Part shown: piece by piece, positions 12,689 to 24,425 of the stretch
Layout: the number at the start of each line of letters is the position of its first letter
Numbering within the stretch: position 1 is the stretch's first letter
NCBI RefSeq assembly: GCF_003945595.2
Contig: NW_024105098.1
Coordinates: 1 to 64,000, forward strand
DNA from: Pipra filicauda
Lineage: Eukaryota; Chordata; Aves; Passeriformes; Pipridae
Reading direction: 5' to 3'
DNA length: 64,000 nt
Position numbers and translations under genes: made by a program
Notes under the pieces: model-generated
What the model was told of the DNA's origin: nothing
What the model saw: only the letters and a program-made list of their open reading frames with translations
Databases searched by the model: none

Positions 12689-14093
12689 GTAAGAGCGCCA
12701 AAAGTTCTTTTCCTGCTTTCCCAGGAGAGAGGATCCAGGCAGCTGCTGCTGGAACTCTGCACTCCGGGTTTCCTCAGGGGAACCCAGTGCACAGCAGTAA
12801 GCAGAGAGGTATGAGTGTTTCCACACAGCTCTTTTCACATTCCTTGGTTTATAAGAGCATCCCTTTACATCCGCTGAGACGACAGAGACGTGGATTTTCA
12901 ACTCTTACCCAGATACCTTGAAATACACCAAGAAATTTGATTTGCATTATGTTTTCCTGCCTAAACCTCAAAAATCTGTAGATTACATTTTAGACAAGTA
13001 CCACAAGGAATGCTGCTTCCATACCAAGGTCCAGTTTCAGGTTGCCACGGTGTGAAGTCTGATGCTGGGGGAGCCACCCTCTAATCAGTCAGAAGTGATA
13101 CATGTCTTAATATTGCTTTTTCCAACAGTTCAGTGTTTGTCCTAAGTTTCCCAGAGATTCTTCCAACTAATTTCCTGTCAATAAGCCTGACATAAAAACC
13201 CCTGCCAAGCAATTAATCCAGCTATTGCATGCCCAGCTTTAAACATGTAGCCAGCACATATGGGAAATGGATCCCTTCTGCACTTGAACCAGCTCTCAGA
13301 AGTGGGGAACATTCCAGGGTGTGCTGTCCATTACAATTCTGATTTAAACACCAACCTCACTGCTGCTAATCTGTCTCTGGCTCTTACAAGCAGGTTACAC
13401 TTGGTTTCTTCAGTTAAATATTTCAATTCCCAGTCATATTGGAAATCCAGCCTTTTTCCGTGGCATAGTAGCACAAGCAAAATTGGCAATTACACTGATT
13501 ATCATACAAACATAACCCCTAAGATCTGCAGTTGAGAAAGGAGTATTTTGTTTCCCACATGGAGATGGGAAGCGTATCATTAGACAATTTACTGCTATTG
13601 ACAGATTTTATATGTATTAATTGTCTGCTAAAAACACTGAAATACACCCTCACAAAGTAAAGGAGAAATCCTGCCAGCTCTTGAAATAGGTATTTCATCT
13701 TATTTAGACAATATTTAGATGATAATTCAGATCACAGTTGGAGAGTAAACACTAATTTGTGAATTTAAGCACAGATTTCCTTTGTCATTTTATTCAGCAA
13801 AATGCTTTGCTGAATAACAAAGGGAAAGAAAGAAAGAGACAATTAATTAAATAAAATCACGACAGAGTGTGTAAAATGGGATTGCCTAAATACAACATAT
13901 GTTGTCAGCTTTGTTCTGACATATTTTGAGGTTTCTTCTTCAATAGCTCTCCAGTTGGAATGGTATGACCTCATTAGAAGAGTGAATGGGGACGTACGAC
14001 TTTTTTCTAGATGAGTGAGGAGCATAACTAAAACTTGCAGGCAATTATTTTAAAAATAAAGATTATAACCTCTCCTATCCCATACATGGAATG
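12689..14093. other. unassigned non-coding sequence
   Basis: No gene or interspersed repeat recognised. There is some AT-rich sequence at 13540-13860. Confidence 0.5.
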
Positions 14094-14350
14094 CCACAGA
14101 ATCAGAGAATCAGAAAATCAACCAGGTTGGAAAAGACCTCCGAGATCATCAAGCCCAACCCTTGATCCAACCCCGCCGTGGTTCCCAGCCCATGGCACTG
14201 ATGCCACATCCAGTCTCATCTTAAAAACCTCCAGGGATGGAGAATCCACCCCCTCCCTGGGCAGCCCATTCCAATGAGAGCACTCTCTCTGTAAAAAATT
14301 TCTCCCTAATATCCAACCTAAACTTGCCCTGGCACAGCTTAAGATCCTTT
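14094..14350 (-). mobile_element. CR1 LINE 3' end, minus strand
   Basis: The left end carries the CR1 3' tail in reverse, with the imperfect repeats 'agaatcagagaatcagaaaatca'. These are followed by 'accaggttggaaaagacct' and the usual 3'-untranslated and C-terminal sequence, including 'cctccagggatgg' and 'ctgggcagcccattccaatg'. It stops at about 14350, which is the normal 5' truncation of CR1 copies. Only a few hundred bases of the roughly 4.5 kb element remain, so it is non-functional. Confidence 0.92.
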
Positions 14351-15521
14351 GTCATCTGTATTGTATTGGTGTCTAAGGTGGGGAAGGAAGCACGATGATG
14401 TTAGAGGAGGAATATTAAGTTATTCAAAATGACATAAGACAGTGACACATGGAAATAACAAATATCTCTGCTATCCACATGGGCATTGCTATTCTAACAT
14501 GTTAACATTTAAGTAACAGTTAGCATAGCTCCATGTTCCACACATTTCCCTTTTGATGATATCAATTACTGTATATACAATTACTGTATATGAATATCTC
14601 TAGAGCAAAAAAAAAAAGATAATTTAACTTGCAATAGAAGTCTTACAAGTACAAATAAGTAAGTTATTCTTTCTCACTCCACTTAGAGAACTCAGAAAGG
14701 TCTTGCAGGCCAGTGACAAGAGACTAAGACTCAAAATTGTTCTTTCTTTTTGGTTTCTCTGATTCAAGTTATTTGCCCTCTCTCATTCTGCTTCTATTTT
14801 TTAGTTTAGGCAGAAGCAAATTCATCTGTACAGCTACCAGAAAATTTCTTTGAGTTCCTACACACTGTTTATGACAGAAACACTACATTTACTGTCTCAA
14901 CTGTTCATATAAATGTTGATAGCATCAGGTGATGGGTACATGAACAGTTCTTGGGCCTACATATCCATTCTCTCTAAGCTTGAAGAGAGCTTATAATCAG
15001 CATGAGATTCAAGACTTTCTACTTTGTCACCAGTTTGATACAGAATGAAACAAAAAAAATCCAAACAAAAAACTGCTGGAACTCAAATAAAAAGTTCCAA
15101 AGAGTAAAGTCCTCTTCACACTTTAATCATTTAATGCTACACAACAGAAGATGCACAGTTCTTCACTGTGCAGAAAACACACACGTGTGTTACTAGCACT
15201 TAGAAAACACACTGAAAACTTTATGCCTCTGACAAATGTTGAATAGGAAATAAATATCTTTAGGCAATGCAGACACCAGTAAGGGGAGTAGGACTTCCAT
15301 CACAGCAGCTGCATGTGAATTTAATGGTTCAGAGAACAGAATAGAACTCACAAATCATGTTGAATTGCTTCTCATGTTTACAGCCCTGGGCACCAAGATG
15401 CAACTTAAAGCAACTGTGCTCACTTTAGTAAGTTGTTTGACTTTGAAGGACTTCAGAAGGCCTCGAATTCTAATGCACAAGGATAAGGAACAAGCATGGG
15501 CTTTAGAAAGTCATGTTGTAT
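14351..15521. other. unassigned non-coding sequence with a short tandem duplication
   Basis: Nothing gene-like. A 15-base unit, caattactgtatata, is repeated at 14563-14577 and 14578-14592 with one change. A poly-A run lies near 14609-14619. Confidence 0.5.
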
Positions 15522-15732
15522 TGTTACATGGTGGTCTTTATATGATAAAGAAATACAGTCTGCTCTCTGATGAGATGGAAATCAAAGAGGTTTATTCAAA
15601 CTCGGTGCTCCTTCTTATCCCTTAAAACCATGTGAGACCTTGTGACCAACGGGGTTGTCTATTTTGGTGCATGTCCCTTGGGCTTCCCTGCCCTCGGGGC
15701 ATCCCCGGCATCCCTGGGACACACCTCCTACA
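15522..15732 (-). mobile_element. probable solo LTR of an endogenous retrovirus, minus strand
   Basis: Read on the minus strand, the segment begins TGTAGGAGGTGTG and ends ...ATGTAACA, the TG...CA termini expected of an LTR. A polyadenylation signal (AATAAA in the minus sense, 15591-15596) is followed by a short R/U5-like tail. It is GC-rich in the U3 half (15660-15730), unlike its flanks. No gag, pol or env sequence lies on either side, so it would be a solo LTR of about 211 bases. A clean target-site duplication is not visible, so the exact ends are uncertain. Confidence 0.5.
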
Positions 15733-18169
15733 TTGGTGCCAAAAGTAGCACACACTGGCCTAAACCTTTAAGATAGGAGCATATATCCAAAACCAAGTCA
15801 ATTTACACTGCAGTGAGGATGGGCCCTATCAATATCAGCCAGGTAAGCAATAATCCTTCCAGGAACAAGGGAAGTCACAAACATTCCTTGAGCAAAATTT
15901 GCTCTCAGACACTGCAAATGCAACATACCAAAGGTGGACAAAGAGTAAGATCAGAGGGGGGAAAAATGATGCAAATATATTCTATCCATCAGTCTGGAGA
16001 TCACTGTTCTCCCTTTCAGGTAATCTGGTATGTTCCATGCAGCAACTCCTTAAAACCAGCTGGAATGGAGTCATACCTGGATATGGCTCAAAGTTCCTGA
16101 CAGCAGGGGCTAAATGACACTCAAAAATTCGCTTCCAGTCAAAACAGTTTTCTTCAATTAAAACCACAAGATTCCTCTATAAATGTGCTAATAGGCACAG
16201 CACAGAGAACTGCAACCTCAAATACCATTGAATAAAAGGTACTCCACAATTTTGGTTGGCCTTTTTTGTTACTTCCAAATGCACCTCTCACAAAGCAAGC
16301 TCCGGTCACCACACCAGGCAGAAACAGTCAGGGGGACAGGAGCTCCCAATGATTAAATGCAAAGGAGGAACACGACCAGACTGGGAAAAGGAGATTTAAA
16401 AGCAAAATGTGGAAGCAGAAGTAATCCCAAGCCTAACAGCAACAGACTGCTGCTTTAGAATAGCCTCAGTGGCACAGCTGTTGAACTTCCTACAGCACCA
16501 ACCTGGGGACAGCTCATACTACTGCCCACAGAACATGAAACCCTCCCCAGCCAAAGGGGATGTGCATCCTGGTCAGTGTGGGTTGGAGAGGGAATGGCAA
16601 AGGGGTGCTGCCTACTCACCTTCCCTTCTGTGGCAGTAAGAATGAACACAAGCACACAATGCATTTCTCATTCAGCTGCTGAACTCTGGTAGTTAAAATT
16701 ACTTCCACATCAGTGTCTCACTGAACCAAATTCTCCTATTCCTGCCTAATCTGGGAGCCCAACACTCAGAAATCTGCTGGTGGAATACCTCAGTGAGGGT
16801 GGCTCAGAGCATGGAGCTTTGCCCATAACCCATGGCTTTCAAATGATTAGAAGAGAATGTAGCATATATTCTTCCCATCCATCACAAAAAAAGTGTACAG
16901 ATGCATGGTAGGGGCCTCCAGGTAGTAGGGATGTGGATCTCAGGATACCCAAATGGACCACTCATTTTCAAAGGATTAAAAATCTTCACACCACCAGCCT
17001 CTTCTAACTGATTACAAAACTTCCCCATCCATGTTTTTTCCTCTTAGAAGGAAAATTCAAATTTCAAAAAAGAATGTCTTTGTAATGGTGTAAAATCTAT
17101 ACAGAAGATTTATGTCTTTGATTAACAGGAAGATATTGCAGGACACACTAAGAACTGGTTATTCTTAAGAAACATGAAGACAAAACTACACCTTTAAGAC
17201 CTGACTTAGACTTTTGCAGCAGGTTTATAAGGCAGCACACTTCAACTACTTGACATCAGAAGCAAGGAATTCCACTTATTATATGTCATACTAGAAATAT
17301 AATCCATTAGAAGCACAAAAGCAATGGTTTGATCTTGCTTGAGATGAAATAACTTTGCAAGTAAAGTTCTAGAGATCTGACAAATGAAATAACTTTAGGA
17401 GTAGCTGTATTTTTGAGTTACTGTCAGTCCAGCTCTAATCCCAGTGAAATGACACAACAGCCAATCATGGCAGAAGGTCTCACACAGACAATATTGTTCA
17501 GAGATCTCCTCAAAAGTATTTTTGCCTGAGTTGAAACACGGTGCTCCCCCAGTCAGACAGGATGAACAAACAAGGAGCACATAACACGCCTGGAATGTAG
17601 GCCAGTGCACAGACCTCCCTGTGGAGGCAAGCCCAGCTGCAGGGATAGCTCATAGCAGACCCTCACAAAACACAAGCATCACCCCACCTGCCAGGAGAGC
17701 ACTTGTCTTTATTGAGTTGTGCTGTTCTGAGTGAATGCAGAACCCTGGCCACTGTCTCCAGCTCCGAACATCTCCATCCCTGACAGCACCAACATCCCGA
17801 GGCAAGCTGAGAAAACCTGCCGGCCTTCGGTCCAGCTTCCCCGAGTGCTTGTGAGCACTGATGCCACCATTCCATTCCAGTGCACAGTCTGTCTTTGTTG
17901 ATTAAAAATCATGCTGGAGAGAAGGCACCCATTGATGACAGATGAACTAAACATGATGAGAGTGGAGCACTTCAAAGCTAATCTGCAGTTCAGAAGCTCT
18001 CTGAATTGGACATGGGACAGTTTCCTTTTCACAACAGTTACAAGTGGCCCCAAGTCAATCTGAGCTCTACAGGATTTCTATTCAAGAGATGGCAATTGAG
18101 TTCATTTGACATTAGAAGCAAACTCTTGTCAGAACTCAGGCACTTTTCAAGCTTTCCCCTCTTCCCTAG
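15733..18169. other. unassigned non-coding sequence
   Basis: No gene or repeat recognised. A consensus-like donor CAG|gtaagc occurs at 15842 without a convincing partner acceptor. The GC-richer stretch 17620-17880 opens frames on the minus strand, but their products resemble nothing known. Confidence 0.5.
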
Positions 18170-18231
18170 CCAAGGCTTTTCATTGCTTCTGTTCTCAAGT
18201 TTAGACTCTCTCCCATCAGTGTCTGCTCCAG
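18170..18231 (+). other. weak candidate exon, 62 bases
   Basis: A pyrimidine-rich acceptor, 'ctttcccctcttccctag', is followed by 62 bases and a perfect donor core, CCAG|gtgagt. Two of the three frames are open, so reading frame gives little information. It could be a small coding or lncRNA exon, but splice-like pairs this close are common by chance. Confidence 0.12.
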
Positions 18232-19989
18232 GTGAGTGTTCCACTAAACAATCTTGGAGGTTTAAAGACATTGTACCAAAAATCTGAAACTAGATCTCAG
18301 ATGTCAAGATGTGGCCACACTGCATAGTGCTACCCACGAAGATTGAAGGCATGCCCTTAAAGCCCAGGTATGATTAAGACAGCCAAGGAACAGATCTGAA
18401 ATTCTGAGTGCATTTACACTCTGCCTAATCTAATATTCCAAGAATGGACAGGACCAGGCACTTCTTACGATCTGCTTCACAAAAACTCCAACGTGGGTTG
18501 CATCTGTCAAATAATGTACTGTTAGAAAATGATACTCTAGACTGAGAAGTCTGTACTTAATTAATTACCAGCAGTAATTACTTAGCAAGAATGGAATTCT
18601 TTTCCCTTTGACATATGGTTTTAGATAAGAGAATTACTATTTCCACAATCATTGCCACTTCATTATCTGGCATATAGAATTGGAGGGCTTACTTTAATGT
18701 GAGCCATATGCAGGGATGCAGAGTCATCACATGGATACTGTGTTTTGGAAATTCTTGTCACAGTTACCCTCCAGTTACCCTCTAGTGAGAGTAAACTATT
18801 TAATTTCACATTTATGTTGGCTTTATTTTGTTTCCCTTGTTTTCTAAGCACACTTAAAAATGTCTAACATTTAGGTACACTTCTTACTTGAAACAAACTC
18901 CAGATCCTTCCAAAACAGAACAGTACTTAAAAAAAGATTAAAAAGCACTTCCATTTGCCACTGAATACTTGGGTTCAATTGCAGCATGTGGTTTTTAAGC
19001 AGAGATCCAGCTTTGTAACTGAGTTTGCCAGCCAGGCTAAATCAAGTCACGAGAGTCAGCTACCCCCTCGTTTTCAGAGGGCATCTCAAATGGCTCTGCA
19101 TGTCCAAAAGTAAGAGTGTGTATAAGTTAAAAGGACAACTTCTTTACAGCAACATTAGGAATGCCAAATGGTATAATCATTTCATTTCCAGATTTACAAC
19201 CACAGTGTCCCCAGGCAACCACAGGAAGCTGCAAGGCACCAAGAGCCTCAAATGGAACTCAAATTGCCCAGGGAATGCCAGGGACCATATGCTACAGCCT
19301 TCTAGAGGAGCTGGGATGTAGATGCTGATGAAGTTGCCCTTAAGTAGCACTGACAGACTGGAGTTTTGTGGTTTCTGCCCTGCTCTGCTGTTGAGTCCCC
19401 AGCGTGGAGCTCCACTTCTCACACTGATACAGTGACATCCCTCATCTCACACAGAGGTGACTTATTCCAAACTCTGCTGGAAAACTCAGAGTCCTTTTAT
19501 GCCTAAGCAAACAGTTGCAAGGCTGGAGGTCACAAATGTGCCCATTTCCCCAGACAGCCCAGGATTTCCCAATTTATTTTTAGGACAGGGACACTTGATT
19601 TAAGTTAGTGGCAAGCACCATTTACAAATTAGCAACTAAAAAAACCAGCCATGGGAGCCTTGACTAAGAGATTATGTGCCTTTCCCTCTCTTAACCACCG
19701 GGTCCAAACTATTGCCTGCACTATTCAGATCAGAGATTATCCTGAGCCAGGTGTGCTGCCATGGAGCAGGATCCCTGTGTCACTGCCAAGCCAAGGTCCT
19801 CTCCAAAGCGTCACTGCAAACCACAGCACACAGTTGGAGCTTCTGGAACGAGCCCTGAGGGACACAGCCAGAGAACTGCTCCCCCTGCCCAGCTCACATT
19901 CCCCAGGCTCTCTTAGGCAGACTTTAGTGGCCTCGCTTTAGGCACCCACTTGTTCAGAACCAGCTGGGGATCTCTGGCACTCCACTGCT
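18232..19989. other. unassigned non-coding sequence
   Basis: Nothing recognised beyond a short imperfect tandem repeat of agttaccctcc at about 18762-18783. Confidence 0.5.
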
Positions 19990-20048
19990 CTGGCAGCTGG
20001 ACCAGATGGCCACTGTAGGTCCCTCCTAACTAGAATGATCTATTCTAC
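19990..20048 (+). mobile_element. old CR1 LINE 3' tail, plus strand
   Basis: The sequence 'ctggaccagatggccactgtaggtccctcctaactagaatgatctattcta' matches the form of a CR1 3' end: a ggaccagatgacc-type segment, 'aggtcccttccaac', then an attctat tail. Only the last 60 or so bases can be recognised. The upstream limit is unclear because the copy is old. Confidence 0.6.
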
Positions 20049-20515
20049 ATCCACCAGCCTTTGCTGAGGTTGTATTCAGATCCTGCAGGACCTTATTCAA
20101 CTTCTCTGGTTGAGCTTTAAAATCCAGGTGTTTGGAAAAGGAAGAGTAATTCTGCTGCACGTGTACCTTTGGCAAAAGAACATTTTGTTTTCAACCTAAC
20201 TCAGAGTAAACTGACAGGTAAGTGAAACAGTGACATTGTACAGATCCTGATGGCCACATCCATTTACACCACCTGACAGTTCAATGAAGTAATTAGTTTG
20301 ATTTGCATAATACCTGCTCTGCAATAATTCCTTGGACCTTTACCAGCTCATTGACTTTCTTCTGTCCCTCAAACACTGCAGCCTTGTGGAATTTGCTCTT
20401 CAAGACTTATTTTATTAGTGGGAAGAGAGCAGAGATGGCTCGCCTCTGCTCAGGGGAGTCTGAAGGAGCATGTTTGGCTTGTCTCCCATATTTTACCACT
20501 CAGAAACCATTCTGT
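20049..20515. other. unassigned non-coding sequence
   Basis: Nothing recognised. A perfect donor consensus, CAG|gtaagt, is present at 20214-20222, but no persuasive upstream exon accompanies it. Confidence 0.45.
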
Positions 20516-20557
20516 TCCATAGGGAACATAACACACTCCATAGGGAACATCAAGGCA
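20516..20557. repeat. 21-base tandem duplication
   Basis: Two adjacent copies of a 21-base unit starting tccatagggaacat lie at 20516-20536 and 20537-20557. They are nearly identical over the first 14 bases and diverge afterwards. This looks like a local replication-slippage duplication. Confidence 0.8.
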
Positions 20558-22023
20558 CTCTTGCCTTGGGCTCTTTCACCCCCTTATTCCACAGACATGC
20601 TGTTAAGGGTTCTTTCCAAGGGTTTGCTCACCAAAGGATTTACCCTAAAAACACTCACTATATCATGCCCAGATCTAATCCAGGAAAGTACCAAGTAACA
20701 GAACATCCAGAGCAGAAACCAGGATGCTTTCACCACAGCCTTTCAGCAAATGGATGGAACCTTTGCAATTAAGCTGAACATCCCCAAGCACGTCAGTGTT
20801 TCTAAATGGACAACACTGTTACTGGCACATCTGACACAGTTGCCAAAACAAAGACTCTCCTCTTAACTGTCTTTTGAAACCGTGAACTCCAGATCTACTT
20901 CGGTGTGGAGAACAATGTGCCTTCCTCAGGTCAGCAGGTAGGAAGCAACGACGTCAACTTGCCAAACAATGTTCAAGAAGGAAATGTAACAGTCAACATA
21001 CTTCTGCTGCTTCCTCAGGCTGCATCTCTAGACTTGGAAGTGGTGATTACTTTTGCAAAACCTCATTTTATAGGCTTGCCAACAGATCTCCACATAGATT
21101 GCAAATTAACTAGCACAGAAAGCTGCTACTGGGGTCCTCATTAGCACACAGTCATTTCCAGTGCTTCTCTCCATCTTCCTAGATCATTACTTGAGCTCTG
21201 AACTAAATCCAGCATCATAATTAAACTCCCTCTTTCAACTTGAGACCCTATAAAATTGTGGTCTAGTTTATTCAGCAATCTGTTTGTGCCTTATGTTCTG
21301 ACTGAAGCACAGGTTTGTTTTTTCTAAGACTTTGTTATTTGAATTTTGTTTTTAGAACCCAAATACAGCAGTGCAAAGGGTTTGATTTCATTTTTCCTGG
21401 ATGAGTTTAGCTTTAGCCCTTCTTTTATTTTCAATGTCAAATATGGCAAGATTATTTCTCAGGATTTGCAGACCCAAGCCAACAGATATTTACTAGAGGA
21501 AGGGGAGGAAAGAGAAAGTTTAAAAAGTGCAAATACCAAATGCAGCACCTTTCTCTCTGTAGTGAATCTGAATATAGATCTCCCATCTTCCAGAATATAA
21601 GCACTCAAGGTTTTGACCCTTTAATGAGTGTCTGGAACCAAACCTCAAAATATGTCATTGGGGTGAAAGGGAACATTCACAAAAAGAATAAATATTTTAT
21701 CAAACCCACATTCTCAGCAGCTGAACTGGAACTTGCCATATTCCTATAGTGCCACAAACTGCTCTAAAATGTTTTAAGTTCTGATCAGCACAATCCACAG
21801 GAAGGTTCAAACACCTGACCTGCCAAGGCAAGGCATTGCTGACTCTGGGGCAGAAGTTCCCAAGGTCCCACACAAGCCTGCAGGTGCCTTCAGATCTCAC
21901 ACGGAGCTACTCACTCTTGGCAATCCACAATACTGCCCTCACAGCAGCAACGTTTACCCTGTTTCCTCTCAAAGTTATTTAGGCTGCTGCTTTACCAGGG
22001 TTTTGTTCAGCTCTGCAGATAAC
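20558..22023. other. unassigned non-coding sequence
   Basis: No recognised gene. An 82-codon open stretch at about 20878-21144 (plus) has a plausible-looking composition but lacks good splice borders or any known similarity. Confidence 0.45.
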
Positions 22024-22111
22024 GTAAACAAACAAAAACAACAACAACAACTACAACAAAAAATAACAAAAAAAAAGCCAAACCACTCACACACACACAC
22101 AAAAAGCTGGG
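22024..22111. repeat. A-rich / (CAA)n / (CA)n low-complexity tract
   Basis: Runs of caaa and acaacaacaac pass into an A run and then (ca)n at about 22088-22101. The tract is simple-sequence DNA and has no coding capacity. Confidence 0.9.
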
Positions 22112-22399
22112 CTTTGAGTGGCACTGAAATGATGCTTCCAGTCAGTCAGTGAAATCTCTAACTCTTGAATGTACCTCATACCAGGGCACTGGGTGTAAAA
22201 CAACATGTTGTGTAGTTAGAAGGTAAAAAGAGGAGCTTGTCAGGAAAAGCAACTCCGGCCATATGCAGAGAGAGGGGGTTTGGCCGCTTCTGCTGGGGCA
22301 AACAAAGGTTTTGCTTCTGCATTAACAAATTGTTGTCACTTCCCATACTGGAGGCAGCAGATGGAAATCGAGCCAGGCATTAAAATGCTACCTGAGTCA

Positions 22400-22645
22400 G
22401 GATTTTATGCTTTCACACAGTGTCTCAATTAATCAAAGTTTTGCTATAAAATTCAAGCGGCAACGCTCAAAGCCAAGTCAAGTCATAAAATACAAGCTGA
22501 TTAATTTTCCCTCTAATTTGTATGATAATTAAAATTCCAACTTTTAATTCTGTTAATTGTCCTCCCACAAGGAGGTTGATTGGGCTTTGCTAATACATGC
22601 TGTGAAAATGCACTTCCCACAGGTCTGTCTTTGTTTCCTTTAAAA
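22400..22645. promoter_or_regulatory. candidate conserved non-coding element with clustered homeobox cores
   Basis: Within about 100 bases there are at least five ATTA/TAAT cores, including TAATTA at 22526-22531 and 'ttttaattctgttaattg'. CpG-containing 'caagcggcaacgctc' lies just upstream. The block is free of repeats and has no coding signal. Dense homeobox cores plus isolated CpGs in unique DNA are typical of developmental enhancers. This is an inference from composition. Confidence 0.25.
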
Positions 22646-24074
22646 TGCAATGCTTTTATATAATTATCCCTTAACTTCCATAGATAAATGTAAGCTTATC
22701 TCTGGCCTGTTTTGACACAAGTCCCTGTGTAACTTAAGCTGTGTCCATAAATCAAATGCTGAAAGTCATTAGGTGTTTCATCAGAACATTGTGGCAGTGT
22801 GTGGTTCTCTTTGACTTTTAATGAGCAATTAAACTTGCAAGAGACGGGGGGGGGGGTGAATCCAGAGTAAAAAAATACACACACATTCCCCTGGAAGTCA
22901 AATATCTCTGAAGCGAACTGGACACAGACAAAACACATGATATAAAAGACATCCTGCTTTCCTCTCACCTTCTGCATTCCACAACCCCAACAAGCTGCAT
23001 GTAAGACCAGTCAGAGGAGAGGTGAGCAGAGCTGGCACCTGTACACAACCCAGGTGCTCACTGGAAAACAAAGTTTAGCTGCAGTCAACCTATACAGCTT
23101 GTGTTTCTCTGGCTGGCTACAGAACAACCTCATCCTTCATTTGATACACCTGAAAGGAAAGTCTTACCAGTCTCTTTCTTGGGCACAACAGTTATTTGGG
23201 GCACACAGGTAACACCTGTCATGCTGTCTGCCATGAACAAATACAGGATGGCCATTGCAAAGAACTAAGAAAAAACTCAAGAGTCATCTGTGGACACTGT
23301 TTGGCTCTGGAAACACTCAAAGGTTTTGCACAAACAAGGACTGGGACAAGGCTGGTAAATCCATTGCCATTTGCACTCAGCATCAGTGGTATCAGTGCCC
23401 ACGCAGACCCTTTGGGTTCCTCAGAGCAAGAAAGGACAATGTGCCTTCAGGCCTCTCATGTGCCTTAAGTTTCTTTTCTTTACACTTCCCTGGCTTATGC
23501 ATTTTGCTGCACAAATGGGCATCACATCATACAACCACCACATCAAAAGGTCTCCCAGAATTGTCTGGATTTTCACTGCCACTTCATAACAGGGGCACTG
23601 CCATGTCCCCAGCATTTAACCACTTAGTAAAGCCCCCTCATTACAATTATTATATTCCAAACAGGACCAGCAGTGAAGGTGGGGCTCAGGGGATGGATGA
23701 GAAGATGGATGAGGGGGAAGCAGAGTCCAAACCCTCCTTCCCCTCAGGAGCAGCAGATGGCACACAGCTCTCCCCTGTTCTTTTAAACCTCAGCAGCACC
23801 ACACCTTCATTCTGTGTGAGAAAACTAAACACCTTTCAGGCCTGAGCCCCTTATCTGGGACTTTTTCCATCTTCCAGAGCCATTTCTTTGACAATCCAAA
23901 AGCTATTAAATCTTACTTTCCTTAGAGAATTACACTTTCTATCTGCTAATTTACCCTCCATTTAACACACCGTGTGGGTCCACAGTATCAAGACAATGCC
24001 AAAATGTAAAAGGGGGCAAGGAAGCTCTGGCATTTATTACCCTCTGACTCAAACCAATACAGGAATATGCTGAG
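22646..24074. other. unassigned non-coding sequence
   Basis: A run of ten G residues occurs at about 22846-22855. The longest stop-free run in the window (about 196 codons, plus, 23255-23845) lies here. It lacks an ATG start and any protein-family signature, and other frames overlap it, so it is taken as chance. Confidence 0.5.
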
Positions 24075-24425
24075 TGTGTTGCACTAATCATATAGTCCAA
24101 ACCTTAGCAGATAAGACAAGAAAATCAATTGTAATTTCTTTGGCTGTTTTCTCATACATCCTCAACTTGTTAGCAGCCATTTCTTTTAAGAGTGTGGTCA
24201 ATGAATATTTAATGCTGGAGCGCACTGCCAATTTTATCTGCCAGCTAATAAAAAAGCTGCTTGGTCATGGGTGTAAGAGAAGAGGTCTATTTTAGCCTCT
24301 GTAGCTGGCTGGCTGGCTGTAATAAGAAGGATGACAATTTTAAATTGGGAGATTAATGGATAATTTGGAATCACTGTCATTCTGACACAGCCAGTGACCT
24401 TTTCAAATTGACAGATAGCTCCATT
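24075..24425. promoter_or_regulatory. candidate conserved non-coding element
   Basis: Unique sequence with many transcription-factor-like words: 'tcaattgtaatttc', 'gaatatttaatgctgg', 'ctaataaaaaagctgc', a ctggctggctggctg run at about 24304-24318, and 'gagattaatggataatttgg'. An interrupted palindrome, CAATTT-t-AAATTG, lies at 24335-24347. There is no repeat similarity and no sustained reading frame. The pattern suits an enhancer, but conservation was not tested. Confidence 0.25.

Noticed and set aside
15730..15750. 'ttggtgccaaaag' as a retroviral primer-binding site next to the LTR
   Set aside because: The polyadenylation signal places the LTR on the minus strand, so a primer-binding site would lie on the other side. 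The match is also short.
20878..21144. 82-codon open stretch with a protein-like composition, plus strand
   Set aside because: No good acceptor pairs with a donor to define an exon, there is no known similarity, and the length is within chance expectation.
21346..21600. Possible exon after 'gaattttgtttttag'
   Set aside because: The acceptor is good but no convincing donor follows in the open frame, and the peptide is not recognised.
23255..23845. Longest stop-free run in the window, about 196 codons, plus strand
   Set aside because: It has no ATG at its start, no recognisable domain and low-quality composition, and other frames overlap it. About one run of this length is expected by chance in 64 kb on six frames.
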